From assembly GCA_004557125.1 (NCBI GenBank), contig SFET01000014.1, positions 1-64,000 on the forward strand: 64,000 nt of DNA. The letters run 5' to 3'. The position numbers were made by a program, and so were the translations under genes. Origin of the DNA: Clostridiales bacterium. GTDB lineage: Bacteria > Bacillota > Clostridia > Christensenellales > Aristaeellaceae. Shown here piece by piece: positions 34,011 through 44,091 of the stretch; within the stretch, counting starts at the first letter, position 1; every line of letters begins with the position of its first letter. Below the pieces are notes generated by a model. It was not told where the DNA came from, searched no databases, and saw only the letters and a program-made list of their open reading frames with translations.

Positions 34011-34037
34011 TTAGCACTCGATGTTGTTGAGTGCTAA
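34011..34037 (+). promoter_or_regulatory. CIRCE operator for HrcA
   Basis: TTAGCACTC (34011-34019), nine bases, GAGTGCTAA (34029-34037), a perfect CIRCE. HrcA bound here blocks the operon promoter at normal temperature. Confidence 0.97.
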
Positions 34038-34101
34038 CAGTCCCCGGAGACGGGCAACCGCAGCCGGATCCGCGAAACAAGCTGGAGAGGAGGCAAATCC
34101 G

Positions 34102-35130
34102 ATGCAAATGGACGATCGAAAATTTCTGATCCTGCAGGCCATCATCGACGATTACATCACCACGGCGATGCCCGTCGGATCCAGAACCATCTCCCGCAAA
34201 TCCGGCGTCGGCTTTTCGCCGGCGACGATTCGCAATGAAATGTCCGATCTGGAGGAGCTGGGCTACCTGGATCAGCCCCACACCTCGGCGGGCCGCGTTC
34301 CCTCGAACAAGGCCTACCGCCTGTACGTGGACCGGCTGATGAAGGTGGGGAAGCTCTCCAATGACGAGCGGGAGCGCATGCATGACTACATGCAGGCCCG
34401 AAGCGCGCAGGTGGACGGCGTGATTCGCTCTGCGGCACAGGTACTGGCGGACGCCACGAAGTACACCTCGGTGATTGTGGCTCCACAGCTGGGCACGCTG
34501 CGCATCCGGCACATACAGCTGGTTCCCGTGGCGGAGTGCACGGCGCTGATGATCATCGTGACGAATCTGGGCATCGTAAAGGATGCGGTGATCCGGATTC
34601 CCGAGGGACTGGACGCGGACGACCTCTACTCCATCTCCCGCATGCTCACCGAGCGGCTGGCGAACAAGTCGCTGGACGCGGTGCGCCAGACCTTCTCGGA
34701 GCTGCTGCGCGACGCGGACAACAACCGCAAGCTGATGGGCGAAACCCTGCGGGTGATCGAGAAGAAGATCGAGGAGGAGGATTCCTCGGATGTGGTGATC
34801 GGCGGCAGCTCGATGCTGTTGAACTACCCCGAGTACAGCGACGTGGAGAAGGCCAAGAACTTCCTCACCGTGCTGGAGTCCAAGGAGAAGCTGCGAAAGC
34901 TGATGAACCGCTCCGGCGGCATGGAAGTGACCATCCGCATCGGCACGGAGAACGACGTGCCGGAGATGAGCGACTGCTCCATCGTCACGGCGCAGTATCG
35001 GGTAGGCGATCAGGCCACCGGTACGCTGGGCATCATCGGACCGACGCGCATGAACTACAACCGGGTTATCTCGGTGCTGGAATTCATGAGCCGCGCGGTG
35101 ACCGAGCTGCTCTCCGACCGCAAGGTGTAA
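34102..35130 (+). CDS. hrcA: Heat-inducible transcription repressor HrcA
   Basis: The 342-residue repressor binds CIRCE and, with GroEL help, shuts off hrcA-grpE-dnaK-dnaJ. The N-terminal winged helix includes GVGFSPATIRNEMSDLEELG and the family's SAGRVPSNKAYRLYVD. ATG 34102 follows GAGAGGAGG. The operator lies 65 bases upstream, so it represses itself. Confidence 0.96.
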   Translation: MQMDDRKFLILQAIIDDYITTAMPVGSRTISRKSGVGFSPATIRNEMSDLEELGYLDQPHTSAGRVPSNKAYRLYVDRLMKVGKLSNDERERMHDYMQARSAQVDGVIRSAAQVLADATKYTSVIVAPQLGTLRIRHIQLVPVAECTALMIIVTNLGIVKDAVIRIPEGLDADDLYSISRMLTERLANKSLDAVRQTFSELLRDADNNRKLMGETLRVIEKKIEEEDSSDVVIGGSSMLLNYPEYSDVEKAKNFLTVLESKEKLRKLMNRSGGMEVTIRIGTENDVPEMSDCSIVTAQYRVGDQATGTLGIIGPTRMNYNRVISVLEFMSRAVTELLSDRKV

Positions 35131-35172
35131 AATATCGGGCCGGCATTTGTTCCCCGGCGAAAGGAAGAAGAA

Positions 35173-35757
35173 ATGAAGAAGAAAGAGAATCAAAACCCGA
35201 CGGCAGCCGAAGATCAGGCGACGGAAACCGTAAATCCGGCGGCGGAGCCTGCAACCGAGGAGGCCCAGCAGGGCGCGGAGAACCAGGGCGAGGCCACCAT
35301 CGAGCAGTGGCAGGCTGCGCTGGAGACCGCCGTGGCGCAGCGGGACGAGTACCTCGATTCCCTGCGCAGAACCCAGGCCGACTTCCAGAACTTCAAGCGC
35401 CGCAACCAGACCGCCCGCGCGGACGGCTATGAGGACGGCGTGCGCGAGGCCATCGCGGCGATGCTGCCCAGCATCGACAACCTGGAGCGCGCGCTGGACG
35501 CCGCCGACAAGGCCGGTGTGAACGACGGACTGACCGACGGCGTGCGCATGACGCTGACCACGCTGCTGGACGGCCTCAAGCGCTTCGGCTTCGAGGAGGT
35601 GCCCTCCCTGGGCGAGCAGTTCGACCCCGAACTGCACAACGCTGTGATGCGCGAGGCCGGCGAGGAGCCCGGCAAGATTCTGGAGGTCTTCCAGAAGGGC
35701 TACCGGGTGAAGGACAAGATCATCCGCTACGCGATGGTCAAGGTTTGCGCCGAGTAA
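35173..35757 (+). CDS. grpE: Nucleotide exchange factor GrpE
   Basis: The 194-residue co-chaperone releases ADP from DnaK. An acidic disordered N-terminus (1-55) precedes a long coiled coil (EYLDSLRRTQADFQNFKRRN) and the C-terminal beta-wing with VMREAGEEPGKILEVFQKGY. The ATG follows AGGAAGAAG. It is second in the heat-shock operon. Confidence 0.95.
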   Translation: MKKKENQNPTAAEDQATETVNPAAEPATEEAQQGAENQGEATIEQWQAALETAVAQRDEYLDSLRRTQADFQNFKRRNQTARADGYEDGVREAIAAMLPSIDNLERALDAADKAGVNDGLTDGVRMTLTTLLDGLKRFGFEEVPSLGEQFDPELHNAVMREAGEEPGKILEVFQKGYRVKDKIIRYAMVKVCAE

Positions 35758-35854
35758 GGCGCATGAGCAAACTTCTTCTTACTGAGAAGTTTCATATAAA
35801 TGGAAACCCAATTCAAAATCGGAAATCAACCAGAACATTCAGGAGGATATAGTT

Positions 35855-37675
<1,821 letters not shown>

Positions 37676-37699
37676 TCAGGCATCTACCTGTTGAACCGG

Positions 37700-37720
37700 G
37701 GGCAGGGTGTGACCCTGCCC
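37700..37720 (+). terminator. Intercistronic hairpin between dnaK and dnaJ
   Basis: GGGCAGGGT and ACCCTGCCC around a GTG loop, followed only by TTC. It is likely a partial terminator or RNA-stabilising hairpin that lowers dnaJ relative to dnaK. Confidence 0.5.
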
Positions 37721-37776
37721 TTCGGCCGTAACGGGCAATTGATCGGTATATTTGTAAACGAGAAGAAGGGTGACAT

Positions 37777-38910
37777 ATGGCTAAAAGAGACTATTATGAG
37801 GTTCTGGGCGTAGATAAAAATGCGGATGAGGCCACGATCAAAAAGGCGTACCGCACCCTCGCCAAGAAGAACCATCCCGATGTCAACCCGGGCGACAAGG
37901 AAGCGGAGGAACGCTTCAAGGAGATCAACGAGGCCTACCAGGTGCTGTCCAATCCGGAGAAGCGCGCTCAGTACGACCAGTTCGGCCACGACGGCCCCCA
38001 GGGCTTCGGCGGCGGTGGTTACAGCGATTTCAGCGGCTTCGGCGGCGGCGGTTTCGGTGGCTTCGAGGACATCTTCTCCAGCTTCTTCGGCGGCGGCGCG
38101 GGCGGTTCCCAGCGCAACGGCCCGGTTCCGGGCGACGATCTGCGCTACGACCTGACCATCACCCTGGAGGAGGCGGCCTTCGGCTGCGAGAAGGAGATCA
38201 ATCTGGTGCGGGACGAGGAGTGCCCCGAGTGCCACGGCAGCGGCGCGAAGCCCGGCAGCAAGGTGGAGACCTGCTCCACCTGCAACGGCACGGGCCAGGA
38301 GCGCGTGGTGCAGAACACCCCCTTCGGGCGCATTCAGAACGTGCGCACCTGCTCCAAGTGCCGGGGCAGCGGCAAGATCATCACCGAGCCCTGCCAGAAG
38401 TGCCATGGACGCGGCAAGGTGCGCGTGAGCAAGCGCAAGACCGTGAAGGTGCCGGCGGGCATCGCAGACGGACAGGTGCTGACCATCCGCGGTCAGGGCG
38501 GTCTGGGCGAGCGCGGCGGCCCGGCGGGCGATCTGATGATCGTCATCAGCGTCAAGAAGCACAAGCTGTTTAAGCGCGAGGGTGACAACCTGCACATCGA
38601 GCTGCCCCTCACCTTCACCCAGGCGGCGCTGGGCGCGGAGCTGGATGTGCCCACGCTGAAGAAGCCGGTGAAGTATACCTTCCCGGAGGGCACGCAGCCC
38701 GGCCAGGTGTTCTGCATCAAGGGCGAGGGTACGAATCACCTGCGCGGCAACGGCCGGGGCGATCTGTACGTCACCGTGGCGGTGGAGATTCCGCGCAAGC
38801 TGACGGAGAAGCAGAAGGAGCTGCTGCGCCAGTTCGACGGCACGGTGTCTGGCAACCAGTACGAAAAGAAAAAGAGCTTCTTCGACCGCGTGAAGGACGC
38901 GTTTTCCTGA
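37777..38910 (+). CDS. dnaJ: Chaperone DnaJ (Hsp40)
   Basis: A 377-residue type I J-protein. The J domain carries HPD (KKNHPDVNPGD), followed by a Gly/Phe region, four CxxCxGxG zinc repeats (CPECHGSG, CSTCNGTG, CSKCRGSG, CQKCHGRG) and the substrate-binding C-terminal domains. It delivers clients to DnaK and stimulates its ATPase. The ATG follows AAGAAGGGTG. Confidence 0.97.
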   Translation: MAKRDYYEVLGVDKNADEATIKKAYRTLAKKNHPDVNPGDKEAEERFKEINEAYQVLSNPEKRAQYDQFGHDGPQGFGGGGYSDFSGFGGGGFGGFEDIFSSFFGGGAGGSQRNGPVPGDDLRYDLTITLEEAAFGCEKEINLVRDEECPECHGSGAKPGSKVETCSTCNGTGQERVVQNTPFGRIQNVRTCSKCRGSGKIITEPCQKCHGRGKVRVSKRKTVKVPAGIADGQVLTIRGQGGLGERGGPAGDLMIVISVKKHKLFKREGDNLHIELPLTFTQAALGAELDVPTLKKPVKYTFPEGTQPGQVFCIKGEGTNHLRGNGRGDLYVTVAVEIPRKLTEKQKELLRQFDGTVSGNQYEKKKSFFDRVKDAFS

Positions 38911-38928
38911 TCGCGGGGCGTGATCGGG

Positions 38929-38957
38929 TTGATTTTATCCGGCCAAAATATTATAAT
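38929..38957 (+). promoter_or_regulatory. Promoter of prmA-rsmE-mtaB
   Basis: TTGATT (38929-38934), 17 bases, TATAAT (38952-38957); the leader then has a GCAGCG/CGCTGC hairpin. The genes can thus be read without heat shock. Confidence 0.72.
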
Positions 38958-39014
38958 GGGTGCAGCGGAGGATTTCTTTCGCTGCATTTGTGTGTGTAAT
39001 GAGGTAGGAAATAC

Positions 39015-39956
39015 ATGGATTGGATGGAAATTACGGTGCTCACCACCACCGCGGGCGCGGATATGGTCTCCCAGATTTTGATGGATGCGGGCAGCAGCGG
39101 CACCATGATCGAGGATAAGAACGACGTGGCCGCCAACCAGCGCCCCGAGGGCCAGTGGGACATCATCGACGAGGCCATCGCACAGCGCATCGGCGACGAC
39201 GTGAAGGTCACCGGCTACTACGAGGTGGACGCTTCGCTCAACGACCGCGTGCGCATGATCGAGGGCGAGATTCGCCGGGTAAAGGGCCTGGACCTGGGCT
39301 TCGACGCGGGCAAGCTGGAGATCCTCCAGCAGACCTTCGCCGAGGAGGACTGGGCGGAGAACTGGAAGAAGTCCTTCAAGCCCCTGCGACTGGGTCGGCA
39401 CATGCTCATCAAGCCCGGCTGGTGCGATTGCGCCGTTGAACCGGGCGACAAGGTGATCGAGATCGATCCCGGCATGGCCTTCGGCACCGGCACCCACGAG
39501 ACCACCGGCATGTGCGTGGAGCTGGTGGAGAAGTATGTGCAGCCGGGCAGCACTGCCATCGACGTGGGCACCGGAACCGGCATCCTGGCCATCGCGGCGG
39601 CCCACATGGGCGCGAAGGACGTGCTGGCCATCGACATCGACCGCGTGGCCGTGCGCGTCGCCGCCGAGAACGTGCGCATCAACGGCTTCGAGGACACGAT
39701 TCGCTGCGTGGCGGGCGACCTGCTGGAGAACGTGGAGGAGCAGGCGGACGTGGTCATCGCCAACATCATCGCCGACGTGATCATTCTGATGGCGCAGCCC
39801 GTGCGTGCGTACATCGCGGACGGCGGCAGGTTCATCTGCTCCGGCATCTCCTCCGAGCGGAAGCAGGACGTGCTGGACGCGCTGAACGCGGCGGGCTACA
39901 CGGTGCTGGACGTGCTGGAGCGCGGCGGCTGGTGCGCCATCGCCTGCGACAAATGA
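39015..39956 (+). CDS. prmA: Ribosomal protein L11 methyltransferase PrmA
   Basis: The 313-residue enzyme trimethylates L11. It has the N-terminal substrate domain and motif I AIDVGTGTGILAIAAAHMGA, with the family segment DPGMAFGTGTHETT and VIANIIADVI. Its TGA overlaps the start of rsmE (ATGA). Confidence 0.95.
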   Translation: MDWMEITVLTTTAGADMVSQILMDAGSSGTMIEDKNDVAANQRPEGQWDIIDEAIAQRIGDDVKVTGYYEVDASLNDRVRMIEGEIRRVKGLDLGFDAGKLEILQQTFAEEDWAENWKKSFKPLRLGRHMLIKPGWCDCAVEPGDKVIEIDPGMAFGTGTHETTGMCVELVEKYVQPGSTAIDVGTGTGILAIAAAHMGAKDVLAIDIDRVAVRVAAENVRINGFEDTIRCVAGDLLENVEEQADVVIANIIADVIILMAQPVRAYIADGGRFICSGISSERKQDVLDALNAAGYTVLDVLERGGWCAIACDK

Positions 39957-40690
39957 ATTCGTTCTACATTGAGGGCCGCGGCGAGGTCGGTGCGACCGTC
40001 TCTCTGAAGCCGGAGGACGCAAAGCACTGCGCGCAGGTGCTGCGCATGGAGTCCGGCGAGTCGTTTTACGCAATTGATGTGCAGAACCGGCGCTTTCTGG
40101 CGGCGCTTCAGGCGGTTTCCAAAGCGGAGTGCACTGCGCTGCTACGGGAGGCGCTCTCCGACAACGAGGCCGAGCTGCGCGTCACCGTCTATCAGGGCCT
40201 GCCCAAGGCGGACAAGCTGGAGCTGATTGCGCAGAAGCTGACCGAGCTGGGTGCGGCAAAACTGGTTCCGGTGAAGATGGAGCGGTGCGTGGTCAAGCTC
40301 AACGACAAGGATGGTCAGAAGAAGCAGGAGCGCCTGCAAAAGATCGCCCGGGAGGCCGCGAAGCAGTGCAAGCGCGGCGGCTGTCTGGAGGTGGCTGCAC
40401 CCCAGACTTGGAAGCAGCTGCGCGACGCCATGTCTGCCCACGATCTGCTGCTGGTTCCCTGGGAGGACGCGCGGGGCTTTGGCATGAAGGCCGCCCGTGA
40501 AGCCTTCCCGGAGGCGCGGGACGTGGGCATCGTCATCGGCCCGGAGGGCGGCATGAGCGAAAATGAGGTGCGCGCGTTGGAGGAGCTGGGCGCGAAGCAG
40601 ATCACGCTGGGGCCGCGCATCCTGCGCACGGAGACCGCCGCCATCGCCGCCGCGACCATGGCAATGCTCCTTTGGGGGGACATCGGATGA
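39953..40690 (+). CDS. rsmE: 16S rRNA (uracil-1498-N3)-methyltransferase RsmE
   Basis: A 245-residue SPOUT methyltransferase with a PUA-like N-terminus and the knot segments VIGPEGGMSENEVRALEE and LGPRILRTETAAIAA. It methylates U1498 of 16S rRNA. ATG 39953 overlaps the prmA stop by four bases, and its own stop overlaps mtaB the same way, so three genes are translationally chained. Confidence 0.95.
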   Translation: MNSFYIEGRGEVGATVSLKPEDAKHCAQVLRMESGESFYAIDVQNRRFLAALQAVSKAECTALLREALSDNEAELRVTVYQGLPKADKLELIAQKLTELGAAKLVPVKMERCVVKLNDKDGQKKQERLQKIAREAAKQCKRGGCLEVAAPQTWKQLRDAMSAHDLLLVPWEDARGFGMKAAREAFPEARDVGIVIGPEGGMSENEVRALEELGAKQITLGPRILRTETAAIAAATMAMLLWGDIG

Positions 40691-41973
40691 GAACAATCGC
40701 TGTGCAGACGCTGGGCTGCAAGGTCAACCAATACGACACCGAGGCCATGCTGGAGTCCTTCGAGCGCGCGGGCTATGCCGCCGTTTCGATGAAGGACGAG
40801 GCGGATGTGTACCTCGTGAACACCTGCACCGTCACCGGAACCGGCGACCAGAAGTCGGAGAAGCTGATCCGGCGCATCGCGCGGCTGCATCCCGGCAGCG
40901 CCATCGTGGTGGCGGGATGTCTGGCCCAGCGCAACGCGGAGGAGCTTCTGCAGATGGACGGCGTGCGCGTGGTGATCGGCGTGCAGCAGCGCGCCCGCGT
41001 GGTGGAGCTGACGGAGCAGGCTGTTTCTCAGGACAGACGCATCAACGCCGTGCTTCCGCTGAAGGGCGCGGAGTTCGAAAAGCTGTCCGTCTCCCGGCAC
41101 GAGGGCAAGACCCGCGCAACGATGAAGATACAGGAGGGCTGCGATCGCTACTGCACCTACTGCATCATCCCCAGCGTGCGGGGGCCTGTGCGCTCCATGC
41201 CGCTGGATCAGGTGCGCGCGGAGGCGCAGAGGCTTGCGGACGCGGGCTATCGGGAGATCGTGGTCACGGGCATCCACCTGGCCAGCTACGGCCGGGGCAC
41301 CCAGGACACGCTGCTGGACGCCATCCGCGCGGTGCACGATACCCCCGGCGTGGCGCGCGTGCGGCTTGGCTCGCTGGAGCCCAAGGTGGTGACGGAGGAC
41401 TTCGCCCGCAGCCTTTCCGAGATGCCTGGCCTGATGCGCCAGTTCCATCTGTCCATGCAGTCGGGCAGCGATGCGGTGCTCAAGCGCATGCACCGGCGCT
41501 ACACGAGCGAGGAATACTATGCCGCCTGCGAGACGCTGCGTTTTTTCATGCCGGACTGCGCCATCACCACGGACGTGATCGCGGGCTTTCCCGGAGAGAC
41601 GGAAGCGGAGTTTGCCGAGACGCTGGCCTTCGTGGAGAAGGTGGGCTTCGCGCGCATCCACGCCTTTCCCTACTCCCGGAGGTCGGGCACCCTGGCCGAC
41701 CGCATGCCGGATCAGGTGGACGAGGGGAAAAAGCACAAACGCACAAATCAATTGATCGAACTTGGCAACAAACTGGAGGAAAATTTCGTCAAAGGATTGA
41801 TTGGCAGCGTGCAGTCCGTGCTCTTTGAGCGCGCGGAGGGGGATGGCCTCGCCGAGGGCTACACGGGCCAGTATGTGCGCGTGCGCGCGCAGGCGCAGCC
41901 GAACAGCATCCATTCCGTGCGTATCGTTCGCACCGAGGGCGCGCTGGCGTTCGGCGAAATTGTCGATATTTAA
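40687..41973 (+). CDS. mtaB: t6A37 methylthiotransferase MtaB
   Basis: A 428-residue radical SAM enzyme that adds a methylthio group to t6A37 of tRNA. Cluster ligands are in the N-terminal UPF0004 domain (TLGCKVNQYD, VNTCTVT, VAGCLAQRN) and the radical SAM motif CDRYCTYCIIP; a TRAM-like domain ends the protein. ATG 40687 follows GGGGGACAT and overlaps the rsmE stop. It works downstream of Sua5 (29449-30501). Confidence 0.95.
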   Translation: MRTIAVQTLGCKVNQYDTEAMLESFERAGYAAVSMKDEADVYLVNTCTVTGTGDQKSEKLIRRIARLHPGSAIVVAGCLAQRNAEELLQMDGVRVVIGVQQRARVVELTEQAVSQDRRINAVLPLKGAEFEKLSVSRHEGKTRATMKIQEGCDRYCTYCIIPSVRGPVRSMPLDQVRAEAQRLADAGYREIVVTGIHLASYGRGTQDTLLDAIRAVHDTPGVARVRLGSLEPKVVTEDFARSLSEMPGLMRQFHLSMQSGSDAVLKRMHRRYTSEEYYAACETLRFFMPDCAITTDVIAGFPGETEAEFAETLAFVEKVGFARIHAFPYSRRSGTLADRMPDQVDEGKKHKRTNQLIELGNKLEENFVKGLIGSVQSVLFERAEGDGLAEGYTGQYVRVRAQAQPNSIHSVRIVRTEGALAFGEIVDI

Positions 41974-41993
41974 ACGGGAGGTGAAATGAGAAA

Positions 41994-42326
41994 ATGGACT
42001 GCCTGTTTTGCAAAATCATTGCGGGGGAGATTCCCTGCACGAAGGTCTATGAGGACGAGAAGGTGTTTGCCTTCCGCGACATCAATCCGCAGGCTCCGGT
42101 GCACGTGCTGATCGTGCCGAAGAAGCACATGAAGAACATCCTGGAGTGCGACGCGGAGACCGCCGCGGCGCTGACCGAGGCCGTGGGCAAGATCGCCCGT
42201 CAGGAGGGCGTGGACGCAAGCGGCTTCCGCATCCTGTCCAACTGCGGCAAGGACGGCTGCCAGTCGGTGGAGCACCTGCATGTGCACCTGCTGGGCGGCA
42301 CGCAGCTTTCGGAAAAAATGGGCTAA
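41994..42326 (+). CDS. HIT family protein
   Basis: A 110-residue HIT (HinT-like) nucleotide hydrolase with the histidine triad HLHVHLLGG near the C-terminus and the N-terminal CLFCKIIAGEIPC. Such proteins cleave purine nucleoside phosphoramidates. The ATG follows GGGAGGTG. It sits 20 bases after mtaB and before rpsU, a common clostridial order. Confidence 0.92.
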   Translation: MDCLFCKIIAGEIPCTKVYEDEKVFAFRDINPQAPVHVLIVPKKHMKNILECDAETAAALTEAVGKIARQEGVDASGFRILSNCGKDGCQSVEHLHVHLLGGTQLSEKMG

Positions 42327-42390
42327 TGGGGGAAAGGCGTTTCCAAAGTCTTAAGAATTGTGAAATTCTTGAAACTTAGCCCGGAATCGC

Positions 42391-42419
42391 TTGACGGTAC
42401 ATACATTATGCGCTATAAT
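42391..42419 (+). promoter_or_regulatory. Promoter of rpsU
   Basis: TTGACG (42391-42396), 17 bases, TATAAT (42414-42419). Confidence 0.85.
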
Positions 42420-42486
42420 ATCCTTTGTGGCGCACCCCATGCTACATTGGCGTATGCCAGTCTAAACGCGAGGGGAGGGAAAACAC

Positions 42487-42660
42487 ATGTCCGAGGTACG
42501 GATTCGCGAAAATGAATCATTGGAAAGCGCTCTGCGTCGTTTCAAGCGCAAGACCGCTCGTGATGGCATTCTGGCGGAAGCTCGCAAGAGAGAGCATTAC
42601 GAGAAGCCCAGCGTGAAGCGTAAAAAGAAGGCTGAGGCCGCACGCAAGCGTAAATATTAA
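42487..42660 (+). CDS. rpsU: Ribosomal protein S21
   Basis: A 57-residue basic protein: MSEVRIRENESLESALRRFK, then RKTARDGILAEARKREHYEK and an Arg/Lys-rich tail. This is the standard S21, needed for initiation on the 30S subunit. The ATG follows GAGGGGAGGG and a strong promoter and terminator frame it as a single-gene unit. Confidence 0.97.
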   Translation: MSEVRIRENESLESALRRFKRKTARDGILAEARKREHYEKPSVKRKKKAEAARKRKY

Positions 42661-42668
42661 TCCCAATG

Positions 42669-42700
42669 AAGCCCCCTTTGAACGCCGAAGGGGGCTTGAT
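42669..42700 (+). terminator. Terminator after rpsU
   Basis: AAGCCCCCTT pairs with AAGGGGGCTT (42688-42697) around an eight-base loop; the T run is loose (GATTCGTTTGTTT). Confidence 0.75.
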
Positions 42701-43068
42701 TCGTTTGTTTGGGCCGGTTTTTCCGGCCGGATTTCCTGCTGAGGTTTCGTTTCTTTTGCGGGCGCAGTTCCCGGAACTGGTTTCATATCTGAGTGCGATT
42801 TGATCGCTTTGCAGCATTTTTATCTTTCAGGATTTGCAATCTGCAGACAGGCTGCCCTGCCCTTGGGAGGAACTGCGGCGCATTGCCTCGCAGCGATTGC
42901 AGTCGGGCGGCACTTCTCCGGCGCAATGCAGCTCAACACGAAATAATTGCGGCCGGTCCTGCAGAGAATGCAGAAAATTTGCGAAGGAATCTTCCGTTTT
43001 CAGGTGCAAAAGTCGTTCTCGGTGCGGATTTTTCTCCGATTCAGAACATAGAATATTGCAGGTGTACA
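42701..43068. other. Intergenic stretch rich in TTGCAG-like words
   Basis: After one more hairpin (GGCCGG-TTTTT-CCGGCC, about 42713-42729) this stretch has no gene that I accept. It repeats TTGCAG, TGCAG and TTGCG many times at uneven spacing, in both orientations. An open frame upstream of the methyltransferase runs through it but has no ribosome site and no family resemblance. Confidence 0.4.
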
Positions 43069-44082
43069 ATGAAATATTGCATGCTTTTGTGGCCGCATGC
43101 CAACGTGCGGTACCAAAATGAGACGCTGAAGCTGGCGCAGAGCGAGCTCAGACTGATGCTGGACGTGTTTGCGCCGGATGCGCAGATCTCGCCCTACGAC
43201 GCGCTGAATCTACCGGCACTCATCATTGAAATGCCGGGCGAAATGGACGCGAAGCTATTGCGGGCCATTCGCGGGCATTCGCTGCTGTACGCGCTGATGG
43301 AGGTCCGCGAGGATGGCGCGCTGCTGCCCGTTTGCGGGCGCGAGGAGGCCTATGTGGGCGCGGACCTGCCGGGAATCCTGAAGTACAAGGGCAAGACGAA
43401 CGAGCTGTTTCTGCAGCTGCTGATCAACGTCGCGCTGTATTCCGGCGGCTACGCGCACAAGGCGGGCGGGCAGCTGGAGCTGCTGGATCCCATGTGCGGC
43501 CGGGGCACGGCGCTGTTCGTGGCCGCAAATCGCGGCTGGAATGCCACTGGAACCGATCTGGACAAGAATGACCTGTCTGAAGCCGAAAAATTTCTGAAAC
43601 GATACTTTGAATATCACCGGATGAAGTATGCCTTCAAGCGCGAGGCGCGCACGCTGCCCGGCGCGAAGAGCGTGCCGGTGAGTTGCTTCAGCTATGCGGA
43701 TGCGCCGGAGCACTTCAAGGCCGGCGAGACCTGTATGCTGCGGCTGGCCAATGCGGATGCTGCGCGCACGCGGGAGATCTTCGGCCGGGAGAAGTTTCAC
43801 ATGATCGTGTGCGACCTGCCCTACGGCGTGCAGCACGCCTCGCTGGGCGGAAGCATCGAGGGATTGCTCGCACGCGCGCTGCCCGAGTGGTGTGCGGCGC
43901 TGAAGAAGGGCGGCACGGTGGCGCTGTCCTTCAACGCGCTGACGCTCAAGACGGAGCGTGTGCTGGATCTGATGGAGGCGGCCGGGCTGGAGCCGATGCG
44001 CGGCGGCGCGTATGCCGGCTTCAGTCACTGGGTGGAGCAGGCGGTTACCCGCGATATCGCGGTGGCACGCCGGGTGAAATAG
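43069..44082 (+). CDS. TRM11/RlmK-like RNA methyltransferase
   Basis: A 337-residue SAM-dependent methyltransferase with motif I LLDPMCGRGTALFVAANRGW and the catalytic VCDLPYGVQH, the (D/N)-x-PYG form used by N2-guanine methyltransferases of tRNA or rRNA. No clear THUMP domain is seen in the first 140 residues. ATG 43069 was chosen because homology-like sequence begins there; its ribosome site (CAGGTG) is weak. It ends nine bases before rho. Confidence 0.78.
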   Translation: MKYCMLLWPHANVRYQNETLKLAQSELRLMLDVFAPDAQISPYDALNLPALIIEMPGEMDAKLLRAIRGHSLLYALMEVREDGALLPVCGREEAYVGADLPGILKYKGKTNELFLQLLINVALYSGGYAHKAGGQLELLDPMCGRGTALFVAANRGWNATGTDLDKNDLSEAEKFLKRYFEYHRMKYAFKREARTLPGAKSVPVSCFSYADAPEHFKAGETCMLRLANADAARTREIFGREKFHMIVCDLPYGVQHASLGGSIEGLLARALPEWCAALKKGGTVALSFNALTLKTERVLDLMEAAGLEPMRGGAYAGFSHWVEQAVTRDIAVARRVK

Positions 44083-44091
44083 GAGGTTTGC

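Noticed and set aside
42793..43068. N-terminal extension of the methyltransferase gene by 92 codons
   Set aside because: No ribosome site, Cys/Arg-rich translation and TTGCAG-type repetitive DNA; the family-like protein begins at 43069.
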